Below the pieces are notes generated by a model. That model was not told the DNA's origin. It searched no databases and worked only from the letters and a program-made list of their open reading frames with translations. Positions 54,700 to 64,000 of a stretch of 64,000 nucleotides of DNA are shown here, piece after piece. Every line of letters starts with the position of its first letter. The stretch's first letter is position 1. Where the stretch lies: positions 2,046,001-2,110,000 of the forward strand of contig OZ245018.1 in the NCBI GenBank assembly GCA_965223825.1. Reading direction: 5' to 3'. Position numbers and translations under genes: made by a program. Source of the DNA: CAJXQU01 sp965223825 (GTDB lineage: Bacteria > Pseudomonadota > Gammaproteobacteria > CAJXQU01).

Positions 54700-56121
54700 T
54701 CATAAATAGGGCGTAAATAACCACCAAAGTGCATCCCAGATCCGTTTTGGCCACGATCGCGCATTCAGGTCACTCAAATGCAGTTCTTTACTGTGCAGAA
54801 TTTTTTCGCTGATCAGCGCATCTAACTGCTTACCCAGCGTGCGGTCATAACACTCCAGGTTCATCTCAAAATTCAGTCGTAAACTGCGTGTATCCAAGTT
54901 GGCTGATCCAAACTGGCAGTAGTAGCGATCAATTAATAGTAATTTTGCGTGATCAAATGGCGGCGTCTGATAATAGACCTTCACGTCATGATGGAGAAAT
55001 TGCCAGAGCGCATTATTCATCGCCCATTGCACATAAGGTAAATTGTTCTTGCCGGGTAAGATAATGCGAACATCTACGCCACGAATGGCGGCTGATTGCA
55101 GTGCGATCACCAATTCTTGCGGCGGCAGAAAATACGGTGTCACAATCGTGATCGACTCACGCGCATGATGCACCGCACTCACAAGAATTTTGGTTAGAAC
55201 GTCGATCACCACGCCCGGCCCATCACTGATCGCGCGTGACACGATCCGGCCCTGTGAATCCACTTCAGCCGCCGTGTGCTTCAACGATTCACCACTGGCA
55301 TAGTGCCAATCGTCTTGAAAAACGCTGAGCAACTGTGCGATCACCGGTCCGTCAATCTGGAATAACAAATCCTGCGTCGCACGTTTGCTTTTGCTCATTT
55401 CAACCAGATGCGCCTGACGAATATTCATACCGCCGGTAAAGGCGATCTGCCCATCCGCGATCAGGAGTTTTCGGTGATTCCGCAAATTAATCGTCAGTTT
55501 CGGTATCACCGAGCTCAACGGTAAAAATCGTGCTACATGAACATTCTTTTTACGTAAGCGATGTGCGGTTCTTGCGCCGCTATACCACGCGCCGACGCCA
55601 TCCAATAAGACAAACACCTCAACTCCACGTGCCTGCGCGTCTGCGAGGGCTTGAATAAATTCACCACCGATTTTTTTATGTTCAAAAATATAGGTTGCAA
55701 GATAAATCCAATGTTTTGCCGAGCGGATCGCAGACAGCATCGCCGGATACGCTTGCTCGCCATTACGTAGAATGTTGATCTGATTGCCATCCAACAATGG
55801 CAAACCTGTCAACGCGCCGGCCAGACTGACTTGTTGCACATAACCCTCTTCCACCAGCGGGGGACAAGCGTGGGTTTGTGTCAGTGACGCCATGGTTTTT
55901 TTATCCGCAGCCAAGCGTAGCGTTTTCCAATTGCTGCGATTAATGCCGAACATGGCGTACGCCAAGCAACCCAATAGCGGTATTGAAAAACAGACAACGA
56001 ACCAGAGTAAGGCTGCACGTGGATCACGCTTGTGCGTTAGTGCGTGCACGGCACCGATTAGCGCGATCACAAAAAATATCGCAGCTAATACGATATTTAA
56101 CGTACCCCAACTAAGTAACAT
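54700..56121 (-). CDS. cls: Cardiolipin synthase (phospholipase D family)
   Basis: 473 residues. Two N-terminal membrane helices (about 5-60) are followed by two PLD catalytic motifs: HRKLLIADGQ near residue 225 and HAKLLLIDR near 400, each with its downstream GGMN or GSANLDTRS. It joins two phosphatidylglycerols to cardiolipin at the inner membrane. GGAAAAGGGG precedes the ATG. Convergence with nothing downstream; a separate promoter is expected because the patatin gene is divergent. Confidence 0.92.
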   Translation of the reverse strand: MLLSWGTLNIVLAAIFFVIALIGAVHALTHKRDPRAALLWFVVCFSIPLLGCLAYAMFGINRSNWKTLRLAADKKTMASLTQTHACPPLVEEGYVQQVSLAGALTGLPLLDGNQINILRNGEQAYPAMLSAIRSAKHWIYLATYIFEHKKIGGEFIQALADAQARGVEVFVLLDGVGAWYSGARTAHRLRKKNVHVARFLPLSSVIPKLTINLRNHRKLLIADGQIAFTGGMNIRQAHLVEMSKSKRATQDLLFQIDGPVIAQLLSVFQDDWHYASGESLKHTAAEVDSQGRIVSRAISDGPGVVIDVLTKILVSAVHHARESITIVTPYFLPPQELVIALQSAAIRGVDVRIILPGKNNLPYVQWAMNNALWQFLHHDVKVYYQTPPFDHAKLLLIDRYYCQFGSANLDTRSLRLNFEMNLECYDRTLGKQLDALISEKILHSKELHLSDLNARSWPKRIWDALWWLFTPYL

Positions 56122-56242
56122 ACTTTTCCCCTTTTCCTGTCGGCTATCTTATCAGTCTAAAAAAGAAACGGGTTAACAACACAAGACATTTCCCTCGTTC
56201 TAAGCCAAAATTTGCGCACGAATCGCACTGAAGGACACCGTC

Positions 56243-57232
56243 ATGACTACCACACCGAAAAACCCAGTATTCGGCCTCGCACTCGGCAGCGGCGCCTCAC
56301 GGGGGTGGGCGCATATCGGCATTATTGAGGCACTGGAAGAAATTGGAATTCAACCATCGATCATCTGTGGTTGCTCGATCGGATCAGTCGTTGGTGCCGC
56401 GTATGCAGCAGGTAATATTCATAAACTTGATGAACAGATCAGCAAGCTCGACAAACGAAAATTGCGATCTTTTTTTGAATTAAACTTTTCTTTAAATGGC
56501 TTTGTGAATCAAGATCGCATGCACGCTTTTTTACATGAATTTGTCTGCGATGAATCCTTACAAATGAAAGATCTCGATAAGGTTTTTGCCACTGTCGCCA
56601 CCGAGCTACGCAACGGCCGGGAGATCTGGTTTACAGAGGGTAAGGTACTTGACTCAGTGTGGGCTTCGATGGCCTTGCCCGGTTTATTTAAACCCTATTA
56701 TTCGGATAAAAAATGGTTGGTTGATGGTGCGCTTGTAAACCCTGTCCCCGTGTCACTATGTCGTGCGTTAGGTGCCGATGTCGTGATCGCGGTAAACCTG
56801 AATTCGGATATTGTAGGTAAGCACTTTAGTAAACCCGAAAAAGTCCGCGGCGCGGATAAAAAGTCTGAGCAAGAAAAACGTGACGAAGAAAAAATGAATC
56901 AAGAAAAAACTACCATTTTAGATAATCTTGGTGAAAGCTTGAGTGGTATGGCGGATAATTTTAGAAACGTCTCTATTCCATTTTTTAATAATGATTCTGA
57001 AGAAGCGAAACCACCCAATCTAATCGACGCCATCGCCGGATCGATCAATATTTTTGAAGATCGTATTACTCGCAGCCGCATGGCCGGTGATCCACCAGAC
57101 ATTCTGATCAACCCACGTCTTGCGCACATTGCCCCGATTGAATTTTATCGGGCGAAAGAAGCGATTGAAGAAGGTCGAGCGGCGGTTGATCGACTTTCAT
57201 CTGAGATTAAATTTGTGTTGGGTCGACATTAA
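56243..57232 (+). CDS. Patatin-like phospholipase (RssA-type)
   Basis: 329 residues. The oxyanion loop is GSGASRGWAHIG near residue 12, the nucleophile Ser in GCSIGSVVGA near 47 and the catalytic Asp in DGALVNPVPV near 157. Residues about 195-260 form a charged insertion (KKSEQEKRDEEKMNQEK) of unknown role, not usual for short RssA proteins. It should act as an acyl hydrolase on phospholipids or related esters. AAGGACACC precedes the ATG. Confidence 0.86.
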   Translation: MTTTPKNPVFGLALGSGASRGWAHIGIIEALEEIGIQPSIICGCSIGSVVGAAYAAGNIHKLDEQISKLDKRKLRSFFELNFSLNGFVNQDRMHAFLHEFVCDESLQMKDLDKVFATVATELRNGREIWFTEGKVLDSVWASMALPGLFKPYYSDKKWLVDGALVNPVPVSLCRALGADVVIAVNLNSDIVGKHFSKPEKVRGADKKSEQEKRDEEKMNQEKTTILDNLGESLSGMADNFRNVSIPFFNNDSEEAKPPNLIDAIAGSINIFEDRITRSRMAGDPPDILINPRLAHIAPIEFYRAKEAIEEGRAAVDRLSSEIKFVLGRH

Positions 57233-57251
57233 ATCATCAAACATTAGGCAT

Positions 57252-57302
57252 AAAAAAACCCGAACAACGCAAATGTTCACTTGCCGTTGATCGGGTTCTT
57301 TT
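57252..57302. terminator. Bidirectional terminator between patatin and phaC genes
   Basis: AACCCGA pairs with TCGGGTT and CAACG with CGTTG around a bulged A. A run of seven A precedes the stem (seven T on the minus strand) and CTTTT follows it on the plus strand. It serves both convergent genes. Confidence 0.85.
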
Positions 57303-57355
57303 AGGCTAAAACGAAACCCACTGAGATCCGTTGTTCACCGAATAAAAAGTCACGT

Positions 57356-59047
57356 TTATTTTTCTAAAACATACTCACCTGGAGCTGGTGCTAATACAGG
57401 GTAATGTTCACCACCGAGATCTTTCGGTGCGACTTTCGCTCCGCATTGTGGAGCTAACCAAGCAATCCAATCCACCCACCAAGTGCCTGGCGCTTGCTCA
57501 GTACCTTTGCACCATTTTTCAGCAGTTAAAGATTTGTCTACATCTGCGACCCAGTAAGCGCGCTTCGGTGGCTCAACCGGTGGACTAACCACACCCAGAA
57601 TGTGACCAGAGGTCGCTAAAGCAAAACGTACTGGGCTTGATACCGCCGAGGTTGATTTAAACGCTTCCTTCCACGGCACAATGTGATCTTGCTCAGTACC
57701 GACGGCATAAAGTGGTTGTGTGACGACAGACATATCGAGACCACGACCCGCAATTTTCAGCGCACCCGGTTTACACAATTTATTATCTAGATATAAATCA
57801 CGCAGATATTGTTTATGCATCGCTTCAGGTAAGCGCGTGGTGTCCATATTCCAATAAAGAACGTCGAACGCTTGCGGCGCATCACCACATAAATAATTGT
57901 TCACAAAATAGTTCCAGATCAAACTTTCTGAACGCAACATACGGAAAGACATACCCAGATCGTTACCATCCAAATAGCCTTTATCGACCATTTTTTTCTC
58001 AACATGTTGCACTGCATTTTCATCAATGAACACATCTATTTCACCTGGATCTTCGAAGTCGATCAGTGTGGTAAAAAGTGTCCAATGCGCGACCGGCATA
58101 GTGTCTAGTTGTCCATCTGCCACTGCTTGATTTAACCAAGCCATCAGTGCACTAACGAGCGTACCACCAATGCAATACCCTGTGAGATGAACTTGCGGAA
58201 CATGACAAATTTCGCGCGCAACATTCACCGCTTCAAGTGCGCCTTTGATCAGATAATCATCCATTTTCGTGTTGCGCATTTCGCTGGTTGGGTTTTTCCA
58301 ACTGGTAATGAAAACGGTGTAGCCTTGATCAACCAAGTATTTGATCATGCTTTTCTTGGAAGTCAGATCGAGAATGTAATATTTATTGATCCACGGTGAG
58401 ACGATCACGATCGGTACTTCATGAACCTTCTTCGTGGTTGGCGTGAATTGGATTAATTCGAATAACTCGTTACGGAAAACAACGCCGCCCGGTGTTGTCG
58501 CTAAGTCCTTCCCGACTTCAAATGCATCTTCCTCAACGAGGCTGATCACACCACGTTTTGAATCTGCTAAAAATTGATTCCAGCCTTCAATAACGGAAGT
58601 ACCTTGCGTTTCAAACAAGCGCTTTTGCGCGTCTGAATTGGTCATCAGAAAGTTACTAGGTGAGACCGCATTTAAAATTTGACGTGACCAAAACGTCGCA
58701 CGTTTGCGTGTTTTTTCTGATAGATCAGGTGTTTCAGCAATGGTCTCAGCTAACCAGCTAGAGGTCATTTCGTGCATTTCTTTCAACGTATCCAACGCCG
58801 GGTTATTACCCGGATCAAAGAATGGCAAACTACTGTCAGAGTCACTATTCCAAATCATATCGTTGTAAAACTGACCAGTCATCCAATATTGCCAGCTATC
58901 GGATGACCATGCTTTCGCTAAGAGCTTCCAATACTGATCTGCGAAAACATTCGGATGTGCGAGCCAAGACTTTTGAACCTCAGTAAATGAAGCAAGAATA
59001 CCGAGAGGATCTGGATTTGTCGGAATGGTTGGAACTGATGTCTGCAT
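57356..59047 (-). CDS. phaC: Class I poly(3-hydroxyalkanoate) synthase
   Basis: 563 residues, the size of class I PhaC. It polymerises 3-hydroxyacyl-CoA into storage polyester. The lipase-like box is GYCIGG with catalytic Cys292; the other triad members are in YAVGTEQDHIVPW (Asp) and SGHILGVVSPP (His). The family signature SPWINKYYILDL is present near 218. ATAAGGATTTACT precedes the ATG. Two palindromic TTGCACTGCAA motifs lie about 130-160 bp upstream. Acetyl-CoA from the aromatic pathway would be a natural precursor. No phaA, phaB or phaR gene is in the window. Confidence 0.94.
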   Translation of the reverse strand: MQTSVPTIPTNPDPLGILASFTEVQKSWLAHPNVFADQYWKLLAKAWSSDSWQYWMTGQFYNDMIWNSDSDSSLPFFDPGNNPALDTLKEMHEMTSSWLAETIAETPDLSEKTRKRATFWSRQILNAVSPSNFLMTNSDAQKRLFETQGTSVIEGWNQFLADSKRGVISLVEEDAFEVGKDLATTPGGVVFRNELFELIQFTPTTKKVHEVPIVIVSPWINKYYILDLTSKKSMIKYLVDQGYTVFITSWKNPTSEMRNTKMDDYLIKGALEAVNVAREICHVPQVHLTGYCIGGTLVSALMAWLNQAVADGQLDTMPVAHWTLFTTLIDFEDPGEIDVFIDENAVQHVEKKMVDKGYLDGNDLGMSFRMLRSESLIWNYFVNNYLCGDAPQAFDVLYWNMDTTRLPEAMHKQYLRDLYLDNKLCKPGALKIAGRGLDMSVVTQPLYAVGTEQDHIVPWKEAFKSTSAVSSPVRFALATSGHILGVVSPPVEPPKRAYWVADVDKSLTAEKWCKGTEQAPGTWWVDWIAWLAPQCGAKVAPKDLGGEHYPVLAPAPGEYVLEK

Positions 59048-59175
59048 AGTAAATCCTTATATTTATTCGTAGCGCTTGCATTTATACACTTAGCAAGTCG
59101 ACCGCCAGCGTGAAAAGAAACCTACTCAGCACACCATGTATTAGCAATGGTGAGATGAATTTGCAAATGATTATA

Positions 59176-59205
59176 TATTGCACTGCAATATATTGCACTG
59201 CAATA
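59176..59205. promoter_or_regulatory. Tandem TATTGCACTGCAATA motifs upstream of phaC
   Basis: Two exact 15-bp copies are directly adjacent (59176-59190 and 59191-59205), each a near-perfect palindrome. A third copy with flanking AA/TT lies upstream of tal. PhaR-type repressors recognise TGCA-rich repeats of this kind, so a polyhydroxyalkanoate-responsive operator is a reasonable guess. Confidence 0.5.
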
Positions 59206-59546
59206 AGACTGTTTACTAGTAATTAATGATATCCGTTAAATAAGGCAATTCTTACAAGCATAGTCTTTATTTAAGAAACGAATAGTGTCAAGGAATCAAC
59301 TAGATAGCTCATTAAAACGGTAGAATGCCAGTTGAAGCGCAAGAACTGGTCGATGAATCTTGTAGAGAGGGAATTTGATAATTTCGAAGTGGATGATTGA
59401 TGCGTTCACCATACCTCTTTACCTTACATGTCAGATCATCACTTAAATTGAACAATATCAATCACTTGAATCTGTTTCCTTATAAAATATTGCTGTGTTA
59501 TATTATGGTCTTAATTTAGTCACTCACATTGTCGTGTCAAGGTTTT
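59206..59546. other. Non-coding spacer between phaC and the pseudopilin gene
   Basis: The spacer between divergent genes should hold both promoters. A TATATTAT -10-like string lies near 59499, upstream of the pseudopilin start, without a convincing -35. No gene or larger repeat is visible. Confidence 0.3.
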
Positions 59547-60113
59547 GTGCTAGATCCGAAACAATTTAACAATAAGAAAAAACATCTTCTTCACGGTTTC
59601 ACTTTATTAGAGCTGCTTATTGTCGTGGTGATTCTCGCGGCACTGGCGGGTGTTGTTATCCCACAATTAAGTGGTTCGCAGGATGATGCTAAATTAGCCG
59701 TGCCCGACACCAATCTTGCCTCGCTACGCAAAGCGATCGACTTATACACCATTCAACATGGCCACTTCCCGGGCGCTGTAAAATCAGGAGGCACTTGCGC
59801 TGTAGGAACCAATACAGACACCGCCACACCCGGTGCAGCGGCGTTTGTCGCACACCTGACCCAATATACAACCGTCGAAGGTGTTGCTTGTTCACAGAAA
59901 GATGGTGACTCAGGTGGTTTGATTCGCTACGGCCCTTACTTTGGTAATATCACTTTGCCATCCAATCCCATGACTGGACTGTACACCGTCACTGCAATAC
60001 AGACAGGAGCCTTGCAAATGACCGGTAGTGGTTCAGACAATGACGGCGGCTGGTTATATGATTTTATTACAGGGCAGATTATTGCCGATCAACCCTCTTA
60101 TGATGATCGATAA
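59547..60113 (+). CDS. Type II secretion/type IV pilus pseudopilin (GspG-like)
   Basis: 188 residues from a GTG at 59547 with AAGG five bases before it; the frame can also begin at a TTG six codons earlier. The prepilin peptidase site is KKHLLHG/FTLLELLIVVV with the +5 Glu, followed by the hydrophobic helix. The rest is a globular domain with Gly/Asp-rich C-terminal DNDGGWLYDF, resembling the calcium loop of GspG. No other secretion or pilus gene is nearby, so this is an isolated pseudopilin gene; its assembly system must be elsewhere. Confidence 0.83.
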   Translation: MLDPKQFNNKKKHLLHGFTLLELLIVVVILAALAGVVIPQLSGSQDDAKLAVPDTNLASLRKAIDLYTIQHGHFPGAVKSGGTCAVGTNTDTATPGAAAFVAHLTQYTTVEGVACSQKDGDSGGLIRYGPYFGNITLPSNPMTGLYTVTAIQTGALQMTGSGSDNDGGWLYDFITGQIIADQPSYDDR

Positions 60114-60141
60114 TTGCTACAGCGAACGACCGTTCAACGAA

Positions 60142-61548
60142 TTACACTTTCCAGACGCGAAATTTTCGCCCTTTGATCTTCCCTTCCGTCAGAATCTTCA
60201 AAGCCTGTTTAAGCGCAACATGTTCAACCGCGATATACGCTAGCGTATCTAAAATAGTAATCTTACCAATATGTTTACCATCCAAATCGGTATTTTTCGT
60301 TAGCGCGCCAAGAATGTCTCCCGCTCGAACTTTATTTTTACGTCCGCCATTAATACACAGGGTCACCATCGGCGGGTAAAGTTTGAAATTAGCCTGGCGC
60401 TGCAAATTCGATACTTTCGCAATCGTCACGGGATTGTTTTGATATTCCTCGATTGCATGAACACGAAATTTCTCGGATGCTGGAAATAAACTGATCGCCA
60501 GCCCCGCATTATCTGCACGACCGGTACGCCCAATACGGTGAATATGAATTTCCGGATCGGGCGATAATTCATAATTAATCACCGCGTGCAGATCTTTAAT
60601 ATCCAACCCACGCGCAGCCACATCCGTTGCGATCAAAACCGAACTACTTTTATTTGAAAACTGCACAAAAACTTGATCACGCTCACGCTGTTCTAGATCA
60701 CCGTGCAAGGCCAAAGCATGAATATTTTCTTTATGTAAAATCGTAGCCAAATCCTGACATTGCTGCTTGGTATTACAAAACACTAAAGACGATTCAGGTT
60801 TGTAATGTTGAAATAGTTTGACGAGCGTACTGATCTTTTCTTCTTTACCGACCTCGTAAAAAACCTGTTCAATTTTCTGATTGTCGTGCACACTTTCCAC
60901 ATGAATATCGACGGGATCATGTTGCACAGTTTTACTGATCTTGGCGATTTCTTCTGAATACGTCGCTGAGAAAAGTAAGGTTTGCCGTTGCGTCGGAACA
61001 AAACGAATGATCTTCATCATGTCATCATGAAAACCCATGTCTAACATGCGATCGGCTTCGTCCAGCACCAACACATTAACCTGTTCAAGCTTTAATGTTT
61101 CGATTTCCAAATGCTTTAACACACGTCCCGGCGTACCAACGACAATATGCGGGCTGCGTTCTAACGAAACCTTTTGTGCGTGCATGGGTTTGCCACCACA
61201 TAAAGTGAGGATTTTTGTATTCGCGATCGGACGTGCAAGGAGACGCAGTTCATGACTGACTTGATCTGCCAGTTCGCGTGTTGGGCAAAGCACCAGTGCT
61301 TGTGTCTGATACAGCTGGCTATCCAACTTATGCAGCAAACCGATCCCGAATGCGGCGGTCTTACCGCTACCGGTTTTCGCCTGCGCCTTTACGTCTTTAT
61401 TCTGTAAAATTGCTGGTAGGCTTTGCGCCTGAATCGGCGTCATCTGCTGATAATCCATCGATGCTAGATTGGCAAGAAATTCTGCCGACAAAGGTAAAGT
61501 GGCAAATTCTGTATTGGATGTATTGGATAAGGGCTCAGTCATAGTCAT
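60142..61548 (-). CDS. dbpA: DEAD-box RNA helicase DbpA
   Basis: 468 residues. The helicase core (about 10-380) carries AKTGSGKTAA (motif I), PTRELADQV (Ia), TPGRVL (Ib), DEADRMLDMGF (II), SATY (III) and HRIGRTGRAD (VI). The C-terminal domain of about 75 residues, with CINGGRKNKVRAGDILGALT, is the RNA-binding module that directs DbpA to hairpin 92 of 23S rRNA during large-subunit assembly. It converges with the pseudopilin gene, 28 bp apart, with no clear terminator between. Two ATGs (61548 and 61542) are possible. Confidence 0.93.
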   Translation of the reverse strand: MTMTEPLSNTSNTEFATLPLSAEFLANLASMDYQQMTPIQAQSLPAILQNKDVKAQAKTGSGKTAAFGIGLLHKLDSQLYQTQALVLCPTRELADQVSHELRLLARPIANTKILTLCGGKPMHAQKVSLERSPHIVVGTPGRVLKHLEIETLKLEQVNVLVLDEADRMLDMGFHDDMMKIIRFVPTQRQTLLFSATYSEEIAKISKTVQHDPVDIHVESVHDNQKIEQVFYEVGKEEKISTLVKLFQHYKPESSLVFCNTKQQCQDLATILHKENIHALALHGDLEQRERDQVFVQFSNKSSSVLIATDVAARGLDIKDLHAVINYELSPDPEIHIHRIGRTGRADNAGLAISLFPASEKFRVHAIEEYQNNPVTIAKVSNLQRQANFKLYPPMVTLCINGGRKNKVRAGDILGALTKNTDLDGKHIGKITILDTLAYIAVEHVALKQALKILTEGKIKGRKFRVWKV

Positions 61549-61692
61549 CGGTGTCGTTGAGGGCCGCGTATCATAACAGCACAGACCAAAACTTGCCGAG
61601 TTTGATCGACGGTTGGTGATAAACCGTAACAGACACCAACATTCACGAAACCAATTGGAGAATTCTCATCACAAGAACGACTCGAATAAACG

Positions 61693-62418
61693 TTAGTCAA
61701 TTACGAGCGGTCTTCCATCCCATGTGCCTAGCGCACGATCAATTGTCAATCGCGTGAATGAACTACGATCAAAAATAGGTTCGTTTAAATGCCGATCTAA
61801 TCGCGATTTATGTGCACTCGGGTTATATGCAAATTTCAACATAGCACGTTGATCACGCCATGCTGAGATCGTGATCCCATCATCAACAAATTGATCGTCC
61901 AATGAAAATAATGCACGAAACATTACACCATCAACACCATTCATTTCTTCTCGGACTTGTGCAGTATTTTTTACAAACTCAGCAATTCGTTCAGGTGCGG
62001 TATTGGCAAGATCATGAAATGCAGCGGATGTCATTACCACAATTGGGGCAGAATGCTCTTGTTCTGGAGAAGCTTGAAATATTTCACCGGGTTCTTCTTT
62101 ATTTAACCAGTTTATTTCACCTCGATGTAAGTAAGGTGATAATTTTAAATGCATCGTTTCTACTGGTGCTTCTTTCAATTGAATAAATTTCTCAGGTGTG
62201 TCTAACACTGAATCCGCTGACATTTCATTTTTGAAAAGCCCCACCATACAACAAACATTTCCTTCTTGTGTCATGCTGCCATTCGTATGCACATCATCAA
62301 CGCGGGTAGACCAATATAGTGCATCTGGTTTTGCTTGCGCATCAGTAAATACATTATGAGATTGCGGTGTTTCAAATCGAAAAAGTGACAGTGTCATACA
62401 CGTAGCCAAAGCGTTCAT
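61693..62418 (-). CDS. CrtA-like (spheroidene monooxygenase-like) hypothetical protein
   Basis: 241 residues from the ATG at 62418, which has GAGG 6 bases before it; the frame opens a little earlier at a TTG. The C-terminal segment ISAWRDQRAMLKFAYNPSAH resembles the conserved part of the CrtA/spheroidene monooxygenase-like family, dimeric ferredoxin-like proteins that can bind heme. No carotenoid genes are nearby, so the name should not be taken as function. The N-terminal half, with YWSTRVDDVHTNGSM and CCMVGLFKN, is not recognised. Confidence 0.55.
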   Translation of the reverse strand: MNALATCMTLSLFRFETPQSHNVFTDAQAKPDALYWSTRVDDVHTNGSMTQEGNVCCMVGLFKNEMSADSVLDTPEKFIQLKEAPVETMHLKLSPYLHRGEINWLNKEEPGEIFQASPEQEHSAPIVVMTSAAFHDLANTAPERIAEFVKNTAQVREEMNGVDGVMFRALFSLDDQFVDDGITISAWRDQRAMLKFAYNPSAHKSRLDRHLNEPIFDRSSFTRLTIDRALGTWDGRPLVID

Positions 62419-62918
62419 ACTGATCCTCAATTTTTTATAATCAGAAGCACCGCTTTTTTCCTACGAAGCTCCTCCCTGGCAAATATCCTAACGTAGCTCT
62501 CATGATGGGAAAAGACTATTTTCATAAAAATTATTGATTTAGATATAGAAGGGGTCAGTTTTCACATTCGAAAGTAAAAGTGTTTCATAACGCAACACTT
62601 TTAATTAATAAATTCAATAGTTTTTAGATAATTAATATCTATATTTAATTGGATCTAATCAATTAAAAAACCACACAAATATCGAACAACAAGAAAATAT
62701 AATAATCACTAACCTGTTTTTATTTTCAGAGCAGATTTATAGTTTTTATGACAGCAGTACTCTCACCTTGAAGAGTAGGAGGTGGAGCTTGGTGAAGAGG
62801 TAATAATTTGTATTGGGCTTATAGCGCTTGAAAATAATAAAACCTTATCTTGTAAGGTCAGCACATATCATTTTAAACGGCTGAACTCATTAACAGGATA
62901 TAAGCTTAGGTAAAACAT
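62419..62918. other. Non-coding spacer with a weak hairpin
   Basis: No gene is visible. TAAAAGTGTT (62575-62584) and AACACTTTTA (62594-62603) form a 10-bp stem in AT-rich DNA, a possible terminator for the Rieske gene. A GGGGTCAG string near 62560 resembles those beside REP-type elements. Further in, ACCTTA/TAAGGT forms a short hairpin at 62842-62858. Confidence 0.35.
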
Positions 62919-64000
62919 TCAGCTCTTTTCATAACTTTCTATCGGCTCGCCTTGAGTGATCAAAACATTCCGTAGTTTTTGAATGATCGGAAAAATTTCT
63001 TGATTCCAATCCCCCCCTTGATTATCGAATGCAGCCTGTTCCAACTCGACAATTTCCCGATCTTCTTTAAAAATGCCATTCGTAAACCAAGTAATGATCG
63101 GCCACATAGCATGAATTAAACCGGGCGTGGCTGGTTTGCGGATCATGATCATACCAAACGTGTGGTTAATGCGTTGTTCTGCATCGACAGGAATATACAC
63201 ATTCCATAAATCCAAAGCAGGCTCGTCTGATCCGGCAGTATAAAATTGTAATGTTTGATAAGGGTATCCGGTACGAATTGTCATTAAGTCTTTTTCATCG
63301 CCGGGATTTTTTTTTGACATCCGACCAATAATAAATTTCTCACCAAAAGATTGCTTGCCCGCCGCACGTTCAAATGTGTAATCGCATTCTACCCAATCTT
63401 CACCATCTCGCATTTCGAGAAAAACGGTGCGGATCATGCCCATTAATTTTCGATGTAAAAATTGATGATTCATGTCCATTAAATTTTCATGCATAAATGA
63501 ATAATGGCATTTGACTTGGCTGTCTAGATAACGCGTTTTATAATTTTCATCCGCAAACGTGGGAATATCCGGAAATACCACCTCTTCCAGTTTTGTCCGA
63601 TCCCCAGGATAAATCCAGATCATCCCATAGGCTTCACGTGTCGGGTAACTCCTGACCCCATTGGGTAACTGCTTGTCTTTATCAAGATACGGCACGTTGA
63701 CGCATTTTCCGGTTTTGTCATACGTCCAACAGTGATAACCGCATTGCACATATTTGGTATTGACCACCCCTCGACTCAATGGAACTTGGCGATGCGCACA
63801 GCGATCTTCCAACGCAAACACCTCATCGTCATTGCCTCTCACCAGCACGACAGGCTCCCCCGCAAAAGATCGCGCTAACGTCTTTTTCTGTTTAAGTTGC
63901 TTACTCAACGCAATCGGATACCAGAAGTCTTGGTGAAGACCAATCTTTCGTATATCCGGTGAGTTTGGTTGGTGGTTATGCGTTAATGGTTGACTAGCGG
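62919..64000 (-). CDS. Rieske non-heme iron oxygenase, cut by the window edge
   Basis: At least 360 residues; the reading frame is open to base 64000, and the last visible segment (GLHQDFWYPIALS) is the usual N-terminal strand of this family, so the true start lies beyond. A TTG at 63908 is internal, not the start. The Rieske cluster has CAHR and CGYHCW; the mononuclear iron site shows as DMNHQFLH. It resembles phenylpropionate/Pdm-type oxygenases of about 350-400 residues. No ferredoxin or reductase gene is adjacent. Substrate unknown. Confidence 0.84.
   Translation of the reverse strand, partial: ASQPLTHNHQPNSPDIRKIGLHQDFWYPIALSKQLKQKKTLARSFAGEPVVLVRGNDDEVFALEDRCAHRQVPLSRGVVNTKYVQCGYHCWTYDKTGKCVNVPYLDKDKQLPNGVRSYPTREAYGMIWIYPGDRTKLEEVVFPDIPTFADENYKTRYLDSQVKCHYSFMHENLMDMNHQFLHRKLMGMIRTVFLEMRDGEDWVECDYTFERAAGKQSFGEKFIIGRMSKKNPGDEKDLMTIRTGYPYQTLQFYTAGSDEPALDLWNVYIPVDAEQRINHTFGMIMIRKPATPGLIHAMWPIITWFTNGIFKEDREIVELEQAAFDNQGGDWNQEIFPIIQKLRNVLITQGEPIESYEKS

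Overview
The window reads as chromosome of a moderately AT-rich marine-type gammaproteobacterium. A ribulose-monophosphate-type hexulose-phosphate synthase next to transaldolase, a complete multicomponent phenol hydroxylase and a catechol meta-cleavage pathway together suggest a Cycloclasticus-like aromatic degrader related to methylotrophs such as Methylophaga. That placement is inference from gene content; no rRNA marker is present.

Layout. 1-3.0 kb: hexulose-6-phosphate synthase, transaldolase and an SDR dehydrogenase. 3.0-8.5 kb: aminotransferase V, PEP synthase (ppsA), its regulator (ppsR) and the meta-cleavage hydrolase dmpD, all on the minus strand and tightly packed. 8.6-14.4 kb: lower meta-cleavage operon (DUF336, dmpC, dmpE, dmpF, dmpG, dmpH) ending in a strong terminator, with a divergent GntR/FCD regulator at 14.6 kb. 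15.3-22.2 kb: an envelope set (DUF1302 outer-membrane protein, DUF1329, YCF48-like lipoprotein, RND transporter) in which the DUF1302 gene carries two lesions. 22.5-27.7 kb: Rieske oxygenase, LuxR/MalT-type regulator and VanB-like reductase. 27.9-36 kb: catechol 2,3-dioxygenase, ferredoxin, phenol hydroxylase dmpPONMLK and a DmpR-type sigma-54 activator, with a sigma-54 promoter before dmpK. 36-40 kb: membrane transporter, three small plus-strand genes and a TauD-like dioxygenase. 40.4-43.2 kb: an array of three integron-type gene cassettes with attC-like sites and no integrase. 43.5-50.7 kb: a tightly coupled seven-gene operon (FN3 membrane protein, M20 carbamoylase, isochorismatase-fold hydrolase, Na+/solute symporter, 40-residue membrane peptide, carbamoyltransferase-like protein, asparagine-synthetase-like protein). 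50.7-51.3 kb: integrase/recombinase remnant running into tRNA-Glu, then tRNA-Ala. 51.4-64 kb: glnS, gltX, cardiolipin synthase, patatin, phaC, a pseudopilin, dbpA, a CrtA-like protein and a Rieske oxygenase cut by the right edge.

How it fits together. Phenol hydroxylase makes catechol, dmpB opens the ring, DmpQ-type ferredoxin reactivates DmpB, and DmpC/D/E/F/G/H take the semialdehyde to pyruvate and acetyl-CoA; PpsA then feeds gluconeogenesis. DmpR with sigma-54 should drive the upper operon. A separate repeated operator (TRTCGATATTT, twice, 18 bp apart) lies upstream of the lower operon/GntR gene, the DUF1302 gene, dmpB and, in partial form, the transporter, suggesting one GntR-type regulon. 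The tautomerase gene dmpI is not visible in the window.

The most unusual parts are the 43.5-50.7 kb operon, which combines carbamoyl-transfer, amidation and ureido-hydrolysis enzymes with a symporter, the cassette array, and the shared operator.
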